Assembly (NCBI GenBank): GCA_028825445.1
Contig: JAPKAD010000018.1
Location: forward strand, 1-40,907
Length of the DNA stretch: 40,907 nucleotides
Direction: 5' to 3'
From: Octadecabacter sp.
GTDB taxonomy: Bacteria > Pseudomonadota > Alphaproteobacteria > Rhodobacterales > Rhodobacteraceae
Shown here: positions 37,081-40,907 of the stretch, one piece after another
How positions within the stretch are numbered: the stretch's first letter is position 1
Layout: each line of letters begins with the position of its first letter
The notes under the pieces: generated by a model
Told to the model about the DNA's origin: nothing
What the model saw: only the letters and a program-made list of their open reading frames with translations
Databases searched by the model: none
Made by a program: the position numbers and the translations under genes

Positions 37081-38552
37081 TCGCTCCAGGCCTTATCTGG
37101 GCGGTTATCTCAGTTTTTGCGGCGTTCGGCTTTGTTATCGCAGTGCGTGCGGTGCGCACAAATTCTGGGACGGCGGGTGATTACTATATTGGCGGACGTG
37201 ACATTGGCGGCATGGTGGCCGGGCTGTCCTATGCCGCTACAACCTATTCCGCCTTCATGCTCGTGGTTTTGACAGGCCTCACCTATCGCGGTGGGATTGG
37301 TGCGCTTGGCTTCGAACTGATCTATTTCGCGGGTCTGTCTCTCTTGGTTATCTTTGCGCCTCGTTTTTGGCTGGTGGGCAAGCGTTGGGGGTTTATTTCG
37401 CCTGCCGAGATGATCGGCGCGCGCTACGGCAGTCGGGGCGTTGCCCGTGCGATGGCCGTTGTCAGTATTGTGTTTCTTCTGCCCTATTGTACGACGCAGA
37501 TGGCTGGGATCGGGCTGCTGCTGTCAGGCGTGACAGGCGGAAGGATAAGCATCTTTCAAGCGGTCGCGACCGGGGCAGCCCTTGCAATGTTCTGGGCTTT
37601 GCTTGCGGGTCTGCGCTCGGTGGCCTGGACGGATGCTGCTATGTCTGTTGTGATGTTCATCTCTGGATTGTTGGCTGTAGGATTCGCAGTTGCGGCTTTG
37701 GGCGGTCCAGCAGAATTCCTTGGTACCCTAAAAACGGACCATGCCAAATGGTTAAGCGTTCCGGGTCCCAGCCTCTGGAGCCTTCCAACCTTTATCGCCC
37801 TGTCGCTTCCTTGGTTCTTCTTCACCCTCTCTAACCCGCAAGTCAGCCAACGGTTGTTCATCCTGCGGGACTTTCGAGCCATGCGCCGGATGATTCTCTG
37901 GGTCATGGGGTTTGGCTTTACCTTCACGCTTGTCGCAGTGATCTGGGGGCTGGCGGCGCTGCAACTTGCGCCTGACATCTCAAACACATCGATGGCAACC
38001 CCTGCGCTTCTTTCCTCGGGGGTTATCCCAACTTGGGTTGTGCTGTTCTTGATCGTTGGTATCTTGTCAGCGGCGATATCAACGCTGGATTCGATCGCGC
38101 TGACCGTCGGCGCGATGATCGCGCGCGACGTTGTGCCGAGCATGGAAGTCCATAGCGACGCGCAGCAGATTTTTTCCGGTCGCATCGTCATAGTAGTAGT
38201 CGTTTTGTTCGCAAGTTATTTTGCTCTGGAACAGGCTGCCATCGTGGATCAACTGGCGGCGCTGTCTGCGGCTGGTCTGCTGGTCTCTGTTCCACCAATT
38301 GTAGGGGCTTTCTTCTGGCGTCGCGGCACTGCGACAGGCGCCATGGCGGCGATCATCGGCGGGGCGTTCGTTGCTGTTTGGCTGGCGATCTTTCTGAAGG
38401 TCAGCGTATTCAACCCGGTTTTACCTTTCTCTGTCGGGGGAATGAGTGTGGTACTTTTTATTGCTGTCAGCCTTTTCACAAAGCCACGGGCAAAGGCGCT
38501 GGATTTTCAGAGCGAGATTGCCGACCAACTCACTTATCACCGTGCATGGTAA
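37077..38552 (+). CDS. Sodium:solute symporter (SSS family)
   Basis: A 491-residue inner-membrane symporter with 12-13 hydrophobic segments. SSS family marks include DYYIGGRDIGGMVAGLSYAA with YSAF just after, GFISPAEMIGARYGSRG, and the sodium-site helix ILSAAISTLDSIALTVGAMI with two conserved Ser/Thr. It would import an organic solute with Na+, fitting a marine cell. Start is GTG 37077 inside the preceding small gene. Substrate is not determinable; pantothenate, proline, acetate and others occur in the family. Codon usage (frequent ATC, CTG, GCG) and higher G+C set it apart from genes to its left. Confidence 0.92.
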   Translation: MIAPGLIWAVISVFAAFGFVIAVRAVRTNSGTAGDYYIGGRDIGGMVAGLSYAATTYSAFMLVVLTGLTYRGGIGALGFELIYFAGLSLLVIFAPRFWLVGKRWGFISPAEMIGARYGSRGVARAMAVVSIVFLLPYCTTQMAGIGLLLSGVTGGRISIFQAVATGAALAMFWALLAGLRSVAWTDAAMSVVMFISGLLAVGFAVAALGGPAEFLGTLKTDHAKWLSVPGPSLWSLPTFIALSLPWFFFTLSNPQVSQRLFILRDFRAMRRMILWVMGFGFTFTLVAVIWGLAALQLAPDISNTSMATPALLSSGVIPTWVVLFLIVGILSAAISTLDSIALTVGAMIARDVVPSMEVHSDAQQIFSGRIVIVVVVLFASYFALEQAAIVDQLAALSAAGLLVSVPPIVGAFFWRRGTATGAMAAIIGGAFVAVWLAIFLKVSVFNPVLPFSVGGMSVVLFIAVSLFTKPRAKALDFQSEIADQLTYHRAW

Positions 38553-38985
38553 TACGTATGTGATCCTTTTCCTAATATGTGCCATGTTTAACCTACTCGG
38601 CGATGTAATTTCTTTTCCCTGAATAGCCTAAGGCTGTTTTGCGAAGTGAGGAATTTGACATCTCAATTAAAGTCAGGTCTCCGCCACCTCCGTCTTCAAG
38701 GCGGAAAAGCTTTCCTGACTTTCGTATTCCTCGAGAGGAGAAACCGACAAGCTCGCACGTATCACCAGTCACAATAGCCAATACCACAAGATCAATTTAT
38801 TCATTGTACCTAAAAGCAGAACTTGGTGCAAATTGCATCAAGTTCGCACTTTCCGCCTCTTGTAAAGGTTGCCGCTTACGGCTCATAGACGATGTTGGTG
38901 CACCCCGCAGCGAAGGACCGCTTTAGAGTCCAAGTTACTGATGTAGCTGGATACTCGGACATCTGCCTTACGTTTTTTTGAGTAA
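38553..38985. other. Spacer between symporter and MFS genes
   Basis: About 430 bases. On the minus strand a GTG-start frame at 38593-38787 (64 codons) looks protein-like in part (CELVGFSSRGIRKSGKLFRL) but lacks a ribosome site and a recognised family. A further minus-strand frame near 38883-38970 begins MSEYPATSVTWTLKRSFAAG. Both may be scraps of lost genes. No clear terminator for either flanking gene was seen. Confidence 0.35.
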
Positions 38986-40170
38986 TTACGCAGTCTTGTG
39001 CGTCTCTTTTATAAAAATAGCAGATGCCATCACCAACAGCAAAAGCGAAGTGGCAGCTAGCATAGTCCAACCAAAACCAGCAATAATGGCCCCGGCTGCG
39101 AATGCACACAACGTCGAGACTAGCGCAATAACTGTATCGTTCGCTCCTTGCACGAGCGACTTTTCGTGGTCTGGCACACAATTTGCCAGCATTATCGTCG
39201 CAGCGATAAAACCAAAATTCCACCCTATACCTAACATAATAAGTGATCCGTAAAAGTGAACTGAGGCCATGCCACCGAAAGCTACAATCGACGCCAAAAT
39301 TAAACATGCCAGTCCAATAATCGCGATTGGTTTCACACCAAATCGTTTTATTAGGAAGCCTGTGAAAAAACTTGGTGCGAACATCGCAACAACGTGCCAC
39401 CGAATGACATCACCGGCAACAGCCTCACTAAAACCAGATCCTATCATTGCCAAGGGTGTCGGCACCATCAAAAATACCATTATGCCTTGTGAGACTGCCC
39501 CAAGCCCTACTGCGAGGCGAATAGGTTTGCGTTTTAAAACTGATAGTGATGTAAAACGCTGTTTGAGGCTTTGCGGTGGGCTGATTGTTGGAGCGGGTAG
39601 CCGAGTTAATACTAATGGGATCAGGCCAATCAATGACAGAATAGCAAGGGCTGCATATGCGCCTGCTAAAGGAACTGGCGCCAAGGCATCTTTCGTAACA
39701 ATGAAGACTTGTGGACCGAAAAAAGCGGCAATCAGCCCTGACGTTAGAATGAGCGAGATTGCAACAGGCTGCCAGTCCGCGCTCACAGTCTCAGCGGCTG
39801 CAAACCGAAAGAACTGATAGCACGCAAGGGCTGCTCCTAATGCGAGGTGTCCGATGCACAAAACAACAAAATTACCATTATATAGTGCCCAAACGCCAAT
39901 CAACGCACCGATAACAGCACAAGAAGCGCCCGCGATAAAGCCAGTTTTTCTTCCACGCCTACCCATAAGAAGCGAAAACGGCGCGGCGGCGAACAATCCT
40001 GCGAGCATAGAAAGTGATGCAGGTAATGTCGCCATTGCGATTGTCGGAGCCAGCATCAATCCTGCCAAACCGCCCAGAATAATCATCATCGGCATTGCTG
40101 ATCCAAGTATCGTGTTCGCCGCAAGCAAACCCAAATAGCTACCGTTGCGAGAAATGATAGAGATGCGCAT
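38986..40170 (-). CDS. Major facilitator superfamily transporter
   Basis: A 394-residue membrane protein with about 12 hydrophobic helices. The MFS loop 2-3 motif appears as LLMGRRGRKTGFIAG, and a shorter equivalent GFLIKRFGVKPIAIIG occurs in the second half, showing the two-fold repeat. A basic cytoplasmic loop (SLKQRFTSLSVLKRKPIRL) links the halves. It is probably an exporter or uptake carrier for a small molecule; substrate unknown. ATG 40170 is the natural start. A perfect 12-base palindrome lies about 40 bases upstream. Confidence 0.9.
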   Translation of the reverse strand: MRISIISRNGSYLGLLAANTILGSAMPMMIILGGLAGLMLAPTIAMATLPASLSMLAGLFAAAPFSLLMGRRGRKTGFIAGASCAVIGALIGVWALYNGNFVVLCIGHLALGAALACYQFFRFAAAETVSADWQPVAISLILTSGLIAAFFGPQVFIVTKDALAPVPLAGAYAALAILSLIGLIPLVLTRLPAPTISPPQSLKQRFTSLSVLKRKPIRLAVGLGAVSQGIMVFLMVPTPLAMIGSGFSEAVAGDVIRWHVVAMFAPSFFTGFLIKRFGVKPIAIIGLACLILASIVAFGGMASVHFYGSLIMLGIGWNFGFIAATIMLANCVPDHEKSLVQGANDTVIALVSTLCAFAAGAIIAGFGWTMLAATSLLLLVMASAIFIKETHKTA

Positions 40171-40210
40171 GGTGAATATCCAAATAGAGTTTTACTTAAA
40201 ACTTAGTGAC

Positions 40211-40222
40211 TGATTTAAATCA
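40211..40222. promoter_or_regulatory. Palindromic candidate operator upstream of the MFS gene
   Basis: TGATTTAAATCA is a perfect 12-base palindrome, flanked by C and T, and similar to FNR/CRP-family cores (TGAT-N4-ATCA). It lies 41 bases upstream of the MFS start and 65 bases upstream of a GTG ORF on the other strand. The motif is AT-rich, so chance occurrence is possible. Confidence 0.3.
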
Positions 40223-40286
40223 TCTTAGGAAGTGGACAACGGCGCGATCCTAGCGAAAGTTCAATTAATCCACACAGGAGACATTC

Positions 40287-40517
40287 GTGCTGGTCGCAGC
40301 GAAGGTCTATTTTTCGCCCAAAACGTTAAATCATAAAACATTAGCAAGTCGCGCGGTGCAAACCTTTTCCAATAGGTCAGGCGATTGCATCAGGGGTGTC
40401 AGTAAATCTGATCTCAGAAACCTTTATCAAACGATTATACGCAGGAATTTTTTCGATGACATGTGTTGCACAACCAAAGAATTATTGATCATGAAGGCAA
40501 GAATTTTATCAAGATGA
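40287..40517 (+). CDS. Doubtful 76-codon ORF with a good ribosome site
   Basis: GTG 40287 is preceded by AGGAG (40276-40280) with 6-base spacing, a strong translation start. The 76-residue product is basic and lacks membrane segments or a known motif; it has a Cys pair (DDMCCTTKEL). It may be a small real gene, or the start region of a gene whose body has decayed. It is divergent from the MFS gene. No family recognised. Confidence 0.25.
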   Translation: MLVAAKVYFSPKTLNHKTLASRAVQTFSNRSGDCIRGVSKSDLRNLYQTIIRRNFFDDMCCTTKELLIMKARILSR

Positions 40518-40617
40518 TGCGGTATGATAGCAATATTTTTAGTTAACTTTGTTTCACGTAAGTTATTGTATTGTATATCATACTGAGAAATCAAAGCATA
40601 TTTGTTTATAGCATCTT

Positions 40618-40863
40618 CTAGGGGTTATCCACAATATTGAAGTGAAGTAATTCACCTACAGGCTCCGCCTCTGATAAGCACCGTTTGTGGTCATTAAAAT
40701 GTAGCTCAAAACGCAGTTCGTACGAGTTTGGTGGCACAGCCCTTAATGTAAATTTGGTCTCATAAAGCCATCCTAGCTTAAGTCCGTTCAGGTAAATGTG
40801 TGTATGGCTTTCATTGGGAACGCATAGCCTCTGTTCGTGGTATGCCAAGTGCGGTGAAGCCAT
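40618..40863 (-). CDS. Small beta-rich protein, possibly a fragment of a larger conserved protein
   Basis: An 81-residue product from ATG 40863. The segment HTHIYLNGLKLGWLYETKF, then LRAVPPNSYELRFELHFNDH, resembles from memory a beta-sandwich family with a HxHxYxNGxKxxxxY element and PPGxxExxVxLNxNDH; I cannot name it. An in-frame stop just precedes the ATG, and the part before the first motif is short (about 20 residues), so the N-terminus could be lost. No signal peptide is visible. The window ends 44 bases upstream, so the promoter region is not seen. Confidence 0.42.
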   Translation of the reverse strand: MASPHLAYHEQRLCVPNESHTHIYLNGLKLGWLYETKFTLRAVPPNSYELRFELHFNDHKRCLSEAEPVGELLHFNIVDNP

Positions 40864-40907
40864 TTAGGATTGTGGCACGAATTTGGATCTCCGCAACCTG
40901 CCGATCG

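Noticed and set aside
37556..38191. 211-codon minus-strand ORF inside the symporter gene
   Set aside because: It is a shadow frame in G+C-rich coding DNA; the symporter on the other strand has clear SSS motifs.
1..40907. CRISPR arrays, tRNA or rRNA genes, intact insertion sequences, toxin-antitoxin or phage defence genes
   Set aside because: I looked for regular repeats, the tRNA T-loop pattern in spacers, transposase motifs and known defence domains, and found none I could support by reading.

Overview
The window looks like chromosomal DNA of a marine alphaproteobacterium of the Rhodobacteraceae (Roseobacter-like). The grounds are the gene families present: an XdhABC purine oxidation cluster joined to a BMP-type ABC importer, a hisS-hisZ-hisG operon with the divergent alphaproteobacterial HisRS, a B12-dependent NrdJ, a DUF1489 protein and a long dimethylglycine/sarcosine dehydrogenase-type enzyme. 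Base composition is moderate (roughly half G+C in genes). Several AT-rich spacers of 1.0-1.5 kb carry what look like worn-out genes, so coding density is low for this group. No rRNA, tRNA, CRISPR array or intact insertion sequence was seen.

Layout. 1-1280: end of a polar amino acid ABC importer (binding protein and permease). 1350-5056: M3 oligopeptidase, an exported SH3-domain protein on the other strand, and a D-2-hydroxyacid dehydrogenase. 5093-6372: spacer with a possible class III cyclase remnant. 6373-8880: FAD/folate methylamine dehydrogenase-type protein. 8923-10439: spacer with two probable pseudogenes. 10440-12475: aldo/keto reductase and DAO-family oxidoreductase in one translationally coupled pair. 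13589-23334: an eight-gene minus-strand operon, xdhA-xdhB-xdhC-ATPase-permease-small membrane protein-permease-binding protein, which reads as one unit for purine uptake and oxidation. 23924-24253: orphan ArsR regulator. 24434-32501: dnaE, a lipoprotein, slyX and hisS-hisZ-hisG. 32625-35426: DUF1489 protein divergent from nrdJ, with candidate NrdR boxes between them. 35819-38552: a more G+C-rich block with a voltage-sensor-type potassium channel and a sodium:solute symporter with a small membrane partner. 38986-40863: an MFS transporter and two small ORFs.

How the genes fit together. The clearest physiological unit is the purine operon. The importer would bring in purine nucleosides or bases, XdhAB would oxidise hypoxanthine or xanthine to urate, and XdhC would help insert sulfurated molybdenum cofactor. 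A near-consensus FNR/FixK-type palindrome lies about 70 bp upstream of its first gene. The amino acid importer, the oligopeptidase, the methylamine-type dehydrogenase and the DAO oxidoreductase suggest a life on dissolved organic nitrogen. No clearly new defence or mobile system was found. The points most worth following are the coupled small membrane protein inside the purine importer operon, insertions in its permease and in XdhB, a hydroxyacid dehydrogenase lacking the usual catalytic glutamate, and the decayed spacers.
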